Below are positions 26,626-34,720 of a stretch of DNA of 64,000 nucleotides, piece by piece. This stretch comes from Colivivens sp963626085 (lineage in GTDB: Bacteria; Bacteroidota; Bacteroidia; Bacteroidales; Bacteroidaceae). The stretch is taken from positions 80,639 to 144,638 of the forward strand of contig CAVFVJ010000015.1 of NCBI GenBank assembly GCA_963626085.1. The letters run 5' to 3'. The notes beneath the pieces are model-generated. The model saw nothing but the letters and a program-made list of their open reading frames with translations. It was not told the origin of the DNA and searched no databases. The position numbers were made by a program, and so were the translations under genes. Numbering within the stretch: the first letter of the stretch is position 1; the number at the start of each line of letters is the position of its first letter.

Positions 26626-27529
26626 GAAGGAATGACTCTATATCTGGACTGAAACGGTCGCCCCCTGTCACACACACCACCATCAGACAACCTCCAAGAG
26701 CAAACATCATACGCTTGCGCACTTGCTTATAAATGGTACGTCTCGTGTGAGCACTGCGCATGTAACTGCTTGTGTTCGGGTTGTACATCAGTGGATAGAT
26801 GCGCTCACGTATCATTTTCTCTGCCGTGTTCATGTCAAGATACACAAAGTGAGGACGACATTTCTTCACACATTTGAGCATAGTACCAGAAGAAGGGCGT
26901 GTTCCTGCCAAAGTGAGGTGAGCACCTATGGAAAAAGCTGCAAGCACGTCGGTTGCGTCTATGCAAGCATTATTTGCGAGAAACAGCGAAGGGATTCGCG
27001 AATGGCGCAGGCTGTCGTAACGTGCACGTATGCCACGTGCCACACATATTATGTCGCTCACTCTCACCTCCTCGCACTTCAGATTTTCTGTAGACTTACG
27101 CCATGTAAGGTCATTGGAGTAGTCTATCATTACTATATCGCCCAATGAATAGTCACACACACTGAAGTCAGCAGGAGTTCCACCCGACATATTTGTAAAG
27201 TCTTTCTCCACGGTCACAGTATTGAAGTCGAGACAAGCGCCCGACTCCTTCATAAGTTTAGCACGCAACTCTTGGTCCACACCATCGGGAACTACTACCA
27301 CCACCGCTCCGAAGGTGACCGCACCGACCAACTTTATAGCCCACTCTGCTGTACCCTCGTTTGTGAGAAGCACACGATCATGTGCAACTATGCCATGGTG
27401 CTCAAGCAAATGATGTATATAGACTATACCTTCTGTCAACTGACAATAGGTAAGATCTTCGCCTATCGTGTAATTGGTAAGCGCAGTTTCTTCACCATTG
27501 AACCGTAGAAATCTCTTTACTCCCTTCAT
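26594..27529 (-). CDS. Shortened ANL (acyl-CoA synthetase-like) protein, ATP loop lost
   Basis: The 311-residue protein resembles the N-terminal part of AMP-forming acyl-CoA synthetases: DLTYCQLTEGIVYIHHLLE, LTNEGTAEWAIKLVGAVTFGAVVVVVP (27460-27530 region of the frame) and a late segment matching the usual RPHFVYLDMNTAEKMI...GGDRFSPDIESFLQ pattern. Where the ATP loop YTSGTTGxPKG should stand it has YSNDLTWRKSTEN, and it stops at FPYQMV, just before the expected YGxTE motif. It is thus unlikely to form acyl-adenylates. A good promoter and an intact frame argue for a maintained gene. The ATG at 27529 is chosen because the upstream extension crosses the promoter. Confidence 0.65.
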   Translation of the reverse strand: MKGVKRFLRFNGEETALTNYTIGEDLTYCQLTEGIVYIHHLLEHHGIVAHDRVLLTNEGTAEWAIKLVGAVTFGAVVVVVPDGVDQELRAKLMKESGACLDFNTVTVEKDFTNMSGGTPADFSVCDYSLGDIVMIDYSNDLTWRKSTENLKCEEVRVSDIICVARGIRARYDSLRHSRIPSLFLANNACIDATDVLAAFSIGAHLTLAGTRPSSGTMLKCVKKCRPHFVYLDMNTAEKMIRERIYPLMYNPNTSSYMRSAHTRRTIYKQVRKRMMFALGGCLMVVCVTGGDRFSPDIESFLQKIDFPYQMV

Positions 27530-27591
27530 TTCCAAATGATCTTTTACGTTACACAAACATGCAGCGACATCTTCATGCCACGATTGCGTTG

Positions 27592-27599
27592 CAAAGTTA
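27592..27599 (-). promoter_or_regulatory. Promoter -7 element of the ANL-like gene
   Basis: TAACTTTG (27599 to 27592) on the minus strand, about 63 bases before the chosen ATG. Confidence 0.65.
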
Positions 27600-27681
27600 C
27601 AAACTCCGTACAATAGAGACAAACAAGTATGACAAACACTCGATTTCTGTGGTGAAACAACACTGTATGGGATTAAAGTCG

Positions 27682-27689
27682 TATATTTG
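27682..27689 (+). promoter_or_regulatory. Promoter -7 element of the membrane LytTR gene
   Basis: TATATTTG at 27682-27689. An apparent GTG start at 27689 lies in it and is rejected in favour of the ATG at 27743. Confidence 0.65.
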
Positions 27690-27742
27690 TGGTAAAATTC
27701 ACTGTGGATTCATTTTATCCCACAACAATTAGTGACAAAAAC

Positions 27743-28543
27743 ATGACAAGAATATCACACACCTTCTATAGATTCGGTACACAGATGCTCTACATCCTGA
27801 TGTTGCCATTGTCATTCATTGTATTCATTTTGGTATACCGTCCATTAGATGTCGATACATTCCTCGATATGGACAGCGGACTCTATCCTTTCAACAGTAC
27901 AATGATTACATGTATCGTGTTGCTCGTGTTGCTTGTCACACGACTCTCACTATACTTCTGTCGCCATCATCTCAACCTGACTGAAGGCTGGTATATATTC
28001 TGGTGTGTCTGTGAGGTGGTCATCATAGCCCACTTCGTGACCCTTTACATGTGGCTCATGCTTGGACAGAAGATGCTCTATCTGGCAGTGCTTGCAGAGT
28101 CTCTGGAGATGACAGCCCTCGTACTTGTATTCCCTTATATCATCATATGGCTATCATTACGCATAGTGGACCTAAAGAAAGTGCCAGAACAGGCAGCCGA
28201 ACAGAAAATCAGGTTCACCGACGACAAAAACAGCATCAAGCTGGTAGTGCTGGCCACAAGCGTACTCTACATCTCCGCTGAAGAGAACTACGTGAACATA
28301 TTCTATATGGAGAAAGACAAATTACGCAAATTCGTGTTGCGCAACACGATGAAAAACCTCGAACAAGTATGTACCCAGAACGGTCTGTTTAGATGTCACC
28401 GTTCATATTACATAAACAAGAAACACGTCAGTTCTATAAGGAAAGACAAGGACAACGTCATCCTTGCAGAACTCGACTCATCAGAGAAACTACATATACC
28501 GGTAAGCAAACGCTACTACGAGACCCTCTCACACCTTATATAA
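27743..28543 (+). CDS. Membrane-anchored LytTR regulator
   Basis: The 266-residue protein has four hydrophobic segments (about 13-33, 51-71, 82-106 and 117-141). A linker and a C-terminal LytTR domain (about 165-266) follow, with VLYISAEENYVNIFY, RNTMKNLEQ, FRCHRSYYINKKHV and IPVSKRYYETL. Such proteins bind DNA while tethered to the inner membrane, without a receiver domain, and could answer a membrane signal directly. This differs from the soluble single-domain LytTR protein at 2031-2384. The end overlaps the convergent plsC-like gene by 8 bases. Confidence 0.88.
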   Translation: MTRISHTFYRFGTQMLYILMLPLSFIVFILVYRPLDVDTFLDMDSGLYPFNSTMITCIVLLVLLVTRLSLYFCRHHLNLTEGWYIFWCVCEVVIIAHFVTLYMWLMLGQKMLYLAVLAESLEMTALVLVFPYIIIWLSLRIVDLKKVPEQAAEQKIRFTDDKNSIKLVVLATSVLYISAEENYVNIFYMEKDKLRKFVLRNTMKNLEQVCTQNGLFRCHRSYYINKKHVSSIRKDKDNVILAELDSSEKLHIPVSKRYYETLSHLI

Positions 28544-29240
28544 TATCTCTGTCTATGATGTCATACACATCCTGCATGATGGTCTTGACATTTTTTCCCT
28601 GACGGTCATCCTTGGTAATCGGGTCATGGACGACCAGCGAGAGTCTTGTACGTGTCACCGACTTCGCCTTTCTACCAAATGCCTTGAACGACCCGTTGAT
28701 GGTAATGGGCACCAGTGGAAGACCTATCTCATTGGCAAGCATGAACGCCCCCCGTTTGAACGGAATCATCTTACCGTCATAGGTACGTGTTCCCTCTGGA
28801 AAGATTGCCATCGACAAACCCTGTCTCAATACTTTTCTAGCATGGTCGATAGCACTATGAATGGATGCCAAACTGTCTCCAACAAATATCTGGCGAGTAC
28901 ACATACAGGTCAATCCAATCACTGGCATCTTCTTGAGATATTCCTTCATCATCCACTTGAAAGGACATCCCAAATAACCGTACAGAAGAAGGATGTCGAG
29001 ATATCCCTGGTGGTTGGCAAGGAAGATATACGATTGTTTCTTGTCCAGTTTATCAAGTCCTCTGACATCCACGTCGAGCAAGTACAGTCCACAACCTGTC
29101 CTACCCCACCACATTGGGATGTAATGATGGGCAAGGGTGTCTAGGCCAAACAGTGACGTAAGTGTAACGGACAAGCCTGTCAGAACAGTACTGACAAGAA
29201 ACAAAGGGGTTGCAATTACAAGTGAATAGATCTTATACAT
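28536..29240 (-). CDS. plsC: 1-acyl-glycerol-3-phosphate acyltransferase
   Basis: The 234-residue protein has an N-terminal hydrophobic segment, the catalytic NHQGYLD (His-x4-Asp), CTRQIFVG and the substrate-binding FPEGTRTYDG, then VPITINGSF. This is the PlsC pattern, acylating lysophosphatidic acid at the inner membrane in phospholipid synthesis. It is the last gene of a five-gene minus-strand unit (glycosyltransferase, dihydroorotase, MetH reactivation, phosphoesterase, plsC). It may be one of several acyltransferases of the organism. Confidence 0.9.
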   Translation of the reverse strand: MYKIYSLVIATPLFLVSTVLTGLSVTLTSLFGLDTLAHHYIPMWWGRTGCGLYLLDVDVRGLDKLDKKQSYIFLANHQGYLDILLLYGYLGCPFKWMMKEYLKKMPVIGLTCMCTRQIFVGDSLASIHSAIDHARKVLRQGLSMAIFPEGTRTYDGKMIPFKRGAFMLANEIGLPLVPITINGSFKAFGRKAKSVTRTRLSLVVHDPITKDDRQGKNVKTIMQDVYDIIDRDII

Positions 29241-29264
29241 AATATAATGTCTTGGTTTTGTATC

Positions 29265-30170
29265 TTACTTATTCTTTCTGAGTGTTATGACATTAATCTC
29301 AGGCCAGGCACCGACACGAAATGGAACAGGCACACAACCCACGCCTTCACTCACCACAAGATTCTGGCGGACATGCTGTCCATACTTGTTTACTTTCTCG
29401 TTACAGTACTCACCGCTCCACTCCTTATACACCCATGAGACAGGAGACCATCCAAACAACTTAAACTGACCAGCATGAGTATGTCCCGACAAGGTGAGCT
29501 GTATATCTGTATCCGGTATCACCTTCCTACGCCAATGTGTGGGGTCATGACTGAGCAAGACCATGAACGTGCCGTCTCCGATACCACTCATCGCTTTGGG
29601 CAAGTCTCCGTATGAAGGGAACCGCGGAGCCTCACCGTCATTCTCCACTCCCACTATAGATATCGAATCATCGCCTCTTCTTATTATTTGGTGGTCGTTC
29701 AGCAGCAGTTGCCATCCCATATCTCTTTGTTTCCGTTGCAGACTCCTGACATCCTCCATCCGTTGCTCTGAGGTAAAACCACGCTGGTAGAGTGCGTAAT
29801 CATGGTTTCCCATTATAGACATCACTCCATCGAGAGCAGACAGCGATGCCAGACTCTGTTCAAATCCAACCAGTTCGTTAGCACTTATGGTCACCAAATC
29901 TCCAGTAAAGACAATCAAGTCTGCGTGCTGTGCATTGACAAGATTTACCAAGGTCTTCACATCATCCTCGTGCCCGAGGTGAAACGACATGGCATGGAAA
30001 TCAGAAAACTGCACTATACGATATCCATCGAAGTTGTCGGGCAGGTCGTCAAAATAGACCGTCTGCTCGTTGACAATGAAATGCCGACTACCATAAAAGT
30101 AGCCAAAACAGCCCAACACAAGCACGAACACCACTATTGCTGTAAATGTATAAAGCATCTTCCTACGCAT
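29265..30170 (-). CDS. Membrane-anchored calcineurin-like phosphoesterase
   Basis: The 301-residue protein has one N-terminal membrane segment (about 5-24). It also has the metallophosphoesterase motifs SDFHAM, FTGDLV, GNHDYAL, LLSHDP and LSGHTHAGQ. The fold binds two metals, and family members of this shape (YkuE/YaeI-like) hydrolyse phosphodiesters or lipid-linked phosphates at the membrane surface. In YaeI-type enzymes UDP-diacylglucosamine is the substrate, which could suit a unit that includes plsC, but this is inference. The start overlaps the end of the upstream gene by 8 bases. Confidence 0.9.
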   Translation of the reverse strand: MRRKMLYTFTAIVVFVLVLGCFGYFYGSRHFIVNEQTVYFDDLPDNFDGYRIVQFSDFHAMSFHLGHEDDVKTLVNLVNAQHADLIVFTGDLVTISANELVGFEQSLASLSALDGVMSIMGNHDYALYQRGFTSEQRMEDVRSLQRKQRDMGWQLLLNDHQIIRRGDDSISIVGVENDGEAPRFPSYGDLPKAMSGIGDGTFMVLLSHDPTHWRRKVIPDTDIQLTLSGHTHAGQFKLFGWSPVSWVYKEWSGEYCNEKVNKYGQHVRQNLVVSEGVGCVPVPFRVGAWPEINVITLRKNK

Positions 30171-30912
30171 AGATGAACACCCTCATTTTGTCGATAGAGA
30201 ACCCTCTTCGTGACGCATAGTCCATCAGTTGTTCCTCACTTATCTCACCAACGGAGAAGTACTTAGCCGTAGGATTAAGTATCATGAATCCACTCACAGA
30301 GGAATGAGGTCGCATCATGCCACTTTCGGTAAGGCTCACTCCTATTCTACTGAAACCACACAACTCGTCTATTATGAAGTTGATTGACATATCGGGAATT
30401 GAAGGGTAACCTACAGCCGGACGTATGATTGATGAAGGAGGCAATCCCTCCCTCTTCTCCACGTCAGCCTGCAGATGTTCAGCAGCAGCTTCTGCCAAGC
30501 GGTCGGACAAGATCTGCAGCAGAAGTGAGCGATAGAGATCACCCGTATCCTCTGTTCCATCAGTTCCATTGACCTGCTTCACCGTCGTAGCGAAGACATA
30601 TATTCTGTCGTCATATTCTTTTATATAGTCACTCATGCACTGGCAACAGCCATCTTCTCCCGGTATTTGTTGTCGTAGGAACGGAATATGGAGGCCCTTG
30701 TCTATTACAATATCGTCACCTTCAGAACACACATCAAAAGGAAACAACATATAGTTTATCGCAATCTGTCCTCTCAGTTCCTCTAACAAGGTCAAAGCCT
30801 CAGCCTTTAGCTCATCTGCCTCTACAGTCTGCGGACGCACCTTCCATGCAAAGAAAAAATGTTCCCAACTAATATATCCAGTAAGGTCATCTATTGAATA
30901 AGAACCTGTCAT
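30163..30912 (-). CDS. MetH reactivation-domain protein (stand-alone)
   Basis: The 249-residue protein matches the AdoMet-binding activation domain of B12-dependent methionine synthase. It shows IIRPAVGYPSIPD, IGVSLTESGMMRPHSSVSGF and AKYFSVGEISEEQ. In E. coli this domain is part of MetH and reductively methylates cob(II)alamin. Here it is a separate gene without other MetH modules nearby. It probably serves a split or shortened MetH encoded elsewhere. It is translationally coupled to the phosphoesterase (8-base overlap) and lies 13 bases after the dihydroorotase gene. No cobalamin riboswitch is seen upstream. Confidence 0.87.
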   Translation of the reverse strand: MTGSYSIDDLTGYISWEHFFFAWKVRPQTVEADELKAEALTLLEELRGQIAINYMLFPFDVCSEGDDIVIDKGLHIPFLRQQIPGEDGCCQCMSDYIKEYDDRIYVFATTVKQVNGTDGTEDTGDLYRSLLLQILSDRLAEAAAEHLQADVEKREGLPPSSIIRPAVGYPSIPDMSINFIIDELCGFSRIGVSLTESGMMRPHSSVSGFMILNPTAKYFSVGEISEEQLMDYASRRGFSIDKMRVFIYA

Positions 30913-30925
30913 GTATATTGATATT

Positions 30926-32266
30926 TCAGTCGAACTGTAATTCCACGCCCCTCACTCCATCGACTACGATGCCGTCGACATATGCTGTCACTCCATTCAC
31001 GATGGTCCTCACTACCTTCCACTTGAACACACGGTCATCCATAGGAGTCCATCCGCACTTGGTGTAATAGCGACCTTTGCCCACGTGCCAGTTGGCATTG
31101 GGGTCGACAAGTACCAGATCTGCATAATACCCTTTACGGATGAAGCCACGCTTACGTATCTTATAGAGAATGGCTGGATTATGGCTCATGAGTTGCGGTA
31201 TATGCACTAATGGTAGCACACCTTTGTCCGCCAGTTCCAGCATACTTACCAGCGAGAACTGCACAAGTGGCATACCCGACATTGCGCGTAATGCCCCACC
31301 CTCCTTCTCATTCAGCAAATGCGGTGCATGATCTGTAGCCACCACGTCTATTAGTCCATTGTTCAGTGCTTCGTACAAAGCCTGCCTATCTTCTGGTGAC
31401 TTGACAGACGGGTTGCATTTTATCTTTGCACCGAACACATCATAGTCCTCTGATGTGAACATAAGGTGAGCCACACAAGCTTCTGCTGTTATCTGTTTCT
31501 CCTCCAATGGTTTGTTTTCGAACAACGTTAGTTCCTTGGCTGTAGACACGTGGGCTATGTGCAGTCTGGCTCCAGTCTCACGAGCAAGCTTGACAGCCCT
31601 TGCCGAAGCCTCATAACAAGCCTCAACACTACGAATGCGCGAGTGGTAGCGTACAGGAAAATCGTTCTGTCCCTTGTATTTCTTCTTGAACAACCTTATA
31701 TTCTGTTCTATGATGTTATTATCCTCACAATGAGCCACAATGCGTAGCGGAGATTTCTCAAATATCTGCCGCATTGCCTCATAGTCATCCACCAATAGAC
31801 TTCCTGTGCTTGAACCCATAAAGACTTTCACTCCTGGTACTCTGTGAACATCCAGCAAAGGCAGTAAACCGACATTATCGTTAGTAGCTCCAAAAAAGAA
31901 CGAGTAGTTCACACGGCTTTTCCTCTTACCCAAAGCGAACTTCTGTTCAAGCAAGTCAAGAGATGTCGTCGGAGGTTGAGTATTGGGCATTTCCATATAT
32001 GAAGTCACCCCACCAGCAGCTGCCGTACGGCTCTCAGAAGCGATATCTGCCTTATACTCATATCCCGGTTCACGGAAATGCACATGGTCGTCAATCACTC
32101 CTGGGAAGAGGTACAGTCCACGCGCATCGATGAAGTTGTCCTCATCGTTGGACTCCATGACCTCCCCTTCCCTTATCTCACTTATATACTCATTCTCGAT
32201 AACCACAGAACCGGTGAAGCACCGTTCCTCGTTGACTATCGTAGCACCACTGATTACAATCCTCAT
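30926..32266 (-). CDS. pyrC: Dihydroorotase
   Basis: The 446-residue amidohydrolase has the metal motif DDHVHFREPG, GVKVFMGSS with the Lys expected to be carboxylated, HCED, LHIAHVST and the late VVATDHAPH. It closes N-carbamoyl-aspartate to dihydroorotate in pyrimidine synthesis. Its length and motifs fit the class I (PyrC/DHOase) group of Bacteroidetes. It starts 6 bases after the glycosyltransferase stop. Confidence 0.93.
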   Translation of the reverse strand: MRIVISGATIVNEERCFTGSVVIENEYISEIREGEVMESNDEDNFIDARGLYLFPGVIDDHVHFREPGYEYKADIASESRTAAAGGVTSYMEMPNTQPPTTSLDLLEQKFALGKRKSRVNYSFFFGATNDNVGLLPLLDVHRVPGVKVFMGSSTGSLLVDDYEAMRQIFEKSPLRIVAHCEDNNIIEQNIRLFKKKYKGQNDFPVRYHSRIRSVEACYEASARAVKLARETGARLHIAHVSTAKELTLFENKPLEEKQITAEACVAHLMFTSEDYDVFGAKIKCNPSVKSPEDRQALYEALNNGLIDVVATDHAPHLLNEKEGGALRAMSGMPLVQFSLVSMLELADKGVLPLVHIPQLMSHNPAILYKIRKRGFIRKGYYADLVLVDPNANWHVGKGRYYTKCGWTPMDDRVFKWKVVRTIVNGVTAYVDGIVVDGVRGVELQFD

Positions 32267-32272
32267 ATCCCG

Positions 32273-33022
32273 TCAGTTCTTTGGTGTTGGATAATGCTTG
32301 AACCATCCGTCCAATCGCAAACGAATCACCCCGAGAAGAGCCTCACTGAAGATACCGCCACTCATCTTTGAAGTACCTTCTACCCGGTTGACAAAGACCA
32401 CTGGCACTTCCTTTATTTTGAAGCCACACTTAGATGCGGTGTACTTCATCTCTATCTGGAACGCATACCCCTTGAAACGTACGGCATCCAAATCTATTGT
32501 CTCCAGCACCCTCCGTCTGTAGCACACGAAGCCCGCTGTGGTGTCACAAATCCTAAGTCCTGTCACCATACGCACATACTTGGATGCGAAGTAAGACATC
32601 AGTACACGTCCCATAGGCCAGTTGACGACATTTACTCCAGACACATAACGAGACCCTACAGACAAATCGTTGCCCTGTTCGGCACATGCATCATAGAGGC
32701 GTGGCAAATCAGCCGGTGAGTGGGAGAAGTCGGCATCCATCTCGAAGACATAGTCGTACTTCCTCTCAAGTCCCCATTTGAATCCGGCAATATAGGCAGT
32801 CCCTAACCCGAGTTTACCCGGACGCTCTAAGAGGAAGAGCCTGTCCTTGAACTCGTCAGCCGCCAGCCGCTTCACGATGCCAGCGGTCCCGTCGGGTGAG
32901 TTGTCGTCTATCACCAATATGTCAAAAGGCTTGTCCAGACCGAAGATGGCCCGGACTATCCTCTCGATATTCTCTTTCTCGTTGTATGTAGGTATTATTA
33001 CAATGCTGTCACTTGTGTCCAT
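32273..33022 (-). CDS. Polyprenol-phosphate sugar transferase (DPM1-like GT2)
   Basis: The 249-residue GT2 enzyme has IIPTYNEKENIE, DDNSPDGTAGI, MDADFSHSP (DxD motif) and VGSRYVSG. It has no C-terminal membrane segments and so resembles soluble DPM1-type enzymes that transfer mannose or glucose from a nucleotide sugar to polyprenyl phosphate at the inner membrane. Such lipid-linked sugars feed protein or glycan glycosylation in the periplasm. It is the first gene of the five-gene operon and has a well-formed promoter. Confidence 0.9.
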   Translation of the reverse strand: MDTSDSIVIIPTYNEKENIERIVRAIFGLDKPFDILVIDDNSPDGTAGIVKRLAADEFKDRLFLLERPGKLGLGTAYIAGFKWGLERKYDYVFEMDADFSHSPADLPRLYDACAEQGNDLSVGSRYVSGVNVVNWPMGRVLMSYFASKYVRMVTGLRICDTTAGFVCYRRRVLETIDLDAVRFKGYAFQIEMKYTASKCGFKIKEVPVVFVNRVEGTSKMSGGIFSEALLGVIRLRLDGWFKHYPTPKN

Positions 33023-33048
33023 AACGGTAGTTTATTGTTCCTAATGTG

Positions 33049-33080
33049 CAAAGGTAAAACAAAGAACTGTAAGTGCCAAA
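33049..33080 (-). promoter_or_regulatory. Promoter of the glycosyltransferase-pyrC operon
   Basis: TACCTTTG (33056 to 33049) and TTTG 20 bases upstream on the minus strand. The -33 element lies inside the palindrome at 33076-33099. Confidence 0.7.
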
Positions 33081-33099
33081 TAAATCGCGATTTATTTGG
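33076..33099. repeat. Perfect 24-bp palindrome after cstA
   Basis: CCAAATAAATCG followed directly by its reverse complement. It begins one base after the cstA-like stop and overlaps the -33 region of the next operon, so it may act as a binding site or as a weak hairpin. Confidence 0.75.
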
Positions 33100-33100
33100 G

Positions 33101-34582
33101 TCAAACCCTCTTCAGACCCGAATGACTGCGGTACATGCGCAACCAGACAAAGAACCACACTGTCAGTGCAAGGGTGAAGGCAAAGCCGATGATGTCGGAA
33201 ATGAGACTCGGCATCTGCAATCCCTCTGGAGCGACCAGTATATATGTTGAACATACACATGTCATGAACATGGCAGGTATAAGTGTTATTATATACGGTT
33301 TATTGAGTTTTGCAAGATACAGTGTGACTGCCCACAGTGTGAACACTGAAAGGGTCTGGTTGAACCATGCCAGATAACGCCAAAGAACTGCGAAATCCAC
33401 ATATATCAATATGATGGAAAGCATGAATATCGGAAGACAAAGCAACAGACGCTTGTAAATCTTGTTCTGTTTGATTTTCAGAAAGTCTGCCGCTATCAGT
33501 CTCGCGCTACGGAACGCTGTGTCACCTGTTGTGATTGGTGCTGCAACCACACCGAGAATAGCAAGGAAGCCACCGAAAGCACCCAACCATGAGTGACAGA
33601 GATCGTTGACCACGATAGCTGGATTTATACTGCCGTTGGCATCAGTCATAGCTGTGAGCAATTTCTCGTATGGAGTGTTACCTGCCACATTCAGAGAGTC
33701 TGCATACTTGATGGACGCTACCGCCCAAATCAGCGACACGACACCTTCTGTTATCATTGCTCCATAAAACACACCACGACCATTCTTCTCGTTTTTCATG
33801 CAACGTGCCATCATTGGACTTTGAGTCGCATGGAAACCACTGACAGCACCACAGGCAATGGTAATGCACAGGCATGGGAACAACGGTATGCTATCACCTG
33901 CAGGATAATGATTGGTGAATGCTCCAGTGATTTCAGGGATTGAACCGTCACTGAAGAAGATACCGAAGAAGAGAGCAACAGCCATAATCAACAAAGCAAA
34001 GCCAAACACCGGATAGATGCGACCAATAAGTTTATCAATAGGCAACAGTGTAGCAAGTAAATAGTACGCAAGGATTATAACTACCCAAAACTCTATTGAA
34101 CCTAAATAGCCTGTAGAATTACATAAAGAGCCCAAGAGTCCGGCTGGTGTTTTTGTGAAAACTGCCCCCACAATAACCATAAGTACAAGGGCAAACAAAA
34201 GCATCACCACTTTTGCGGGGCGACCCAGTTCAGACCCAATCAACTCAGGCTGACTCTCACCACCTCTGCGAAGGGAAATCATTCCACTAAGATAGTCGTG
34301 CACTGCACCACCGAATATACAACCGAACACAATCCACAGATATGCGGCTGGACCAAACAAGATACCTTGCATAGTACCAAATATCGGACCTGTACCGGCT
34401 ATATTCAAGAACTGTATCAGATAGACTTTCCATGTTGGCATCGGAATATAGTCAATGCCGTCTTGATGTGTGTAACATGGAGTTTTTCTGGCAGGGTCGG
34501 CACCGAATATGCGCTCAATAAACTTGCCGTAAACGAAGTATCCCAAAAGAAGAAGGATAAACGAAACAATGAAAGTAATCAT
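33101..34582 (-). CDS. CstA-family carbon starvation transporter
   Basis: The 493-residue membrane protein has about 13 hydrophobic segments and the family sequence near the N-terminus (RKTPCYTHQDGIDY, NIAGTGPIFG, GAVHDYLSGMISLR). GAVSGFHATQSPMMARCM lies in the middle. CstA-type carriers take up peptides or pyruvate under carbon limitation. The length is that of the shorter Bacteroidetes forms, not of the 700-residue E. coli protein. It is a single-gene unit facing away from the methyltransferase gene. Confidence 0.92.
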   Translation of the reverse strand: MITFIVSFILLLLGYFVYGKFIERIFGADPARKTPCYTHQDGIDYIPMPTWKVYLIQFLNIAGTGPIFGTMQGILFGPAAYLWIVFGCIFGGAVHDYLSGMISLRRGGESQPELIGSELGRPAKVVMLLFALVLMVIVGAVFTKTPAGLLGSLCNSTGYLGSIEFWVVIILAYYLLATLLPIDKLIGRIYPVFGFALLIMAVALFFGIFFSDGSIPEITGAFTNHYPAGDSIPLFPCLCITIACGAVSGFHATQSPMMARCMKNEKNGRGVFYGAMITEGVVSLIWAVASIKYADSLNVAGNTPYEKLLTAMTDANGSINPAIVVNDLCHSWLGAFGGFLAILGVVAAPITTGDTAFRSARLIAADFLKIKQNKIYKRLLLCLPIFMLSIILIYVDFAVLWRYLAWFNQTLSVFTLWAVTLYLAKLNKPYIITLIPAMFMTCVCSTYILVAPEGLQMPSLISDIIGFAFTLALTVWFFVWLRMYRSHSGLKRV

Positions 34583-34613
34583 AATCCTATGTCTATATAT
34601 TTCAATTACACTG

Positions 34614-34621
34614 CAAAATTA
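34614..34621 (-). promoter_or_regulatory. Promoter -7 element of the cstA-like gene
   Basis: TAATTTTG (34621 to 34614) on the minus strand, about 32 bases before the ATG at 34582. Confidence 0.6.
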
Positions 34622-34661
34622 CGTATAAATACGACTCGGTGTAACGTGTCCCATTCATTTG

Positions 34662-34693
34662 TTTGCCCGAAGTCTTGTTTTTCATTACCTTTG
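34662..34693 (+). promoter_or_regulatory. Promoter of the rRNA methyltransferase gene
   Basis: TTTG at 34662-34665 and TACCTTTG at 34686-34693, 20 bases apart. The start codon follows at 34721. Confidence 0.7.
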
Positions 34694-34720
34694 TATCCGA
34701 ATCGCAAAACAGTACAGACA

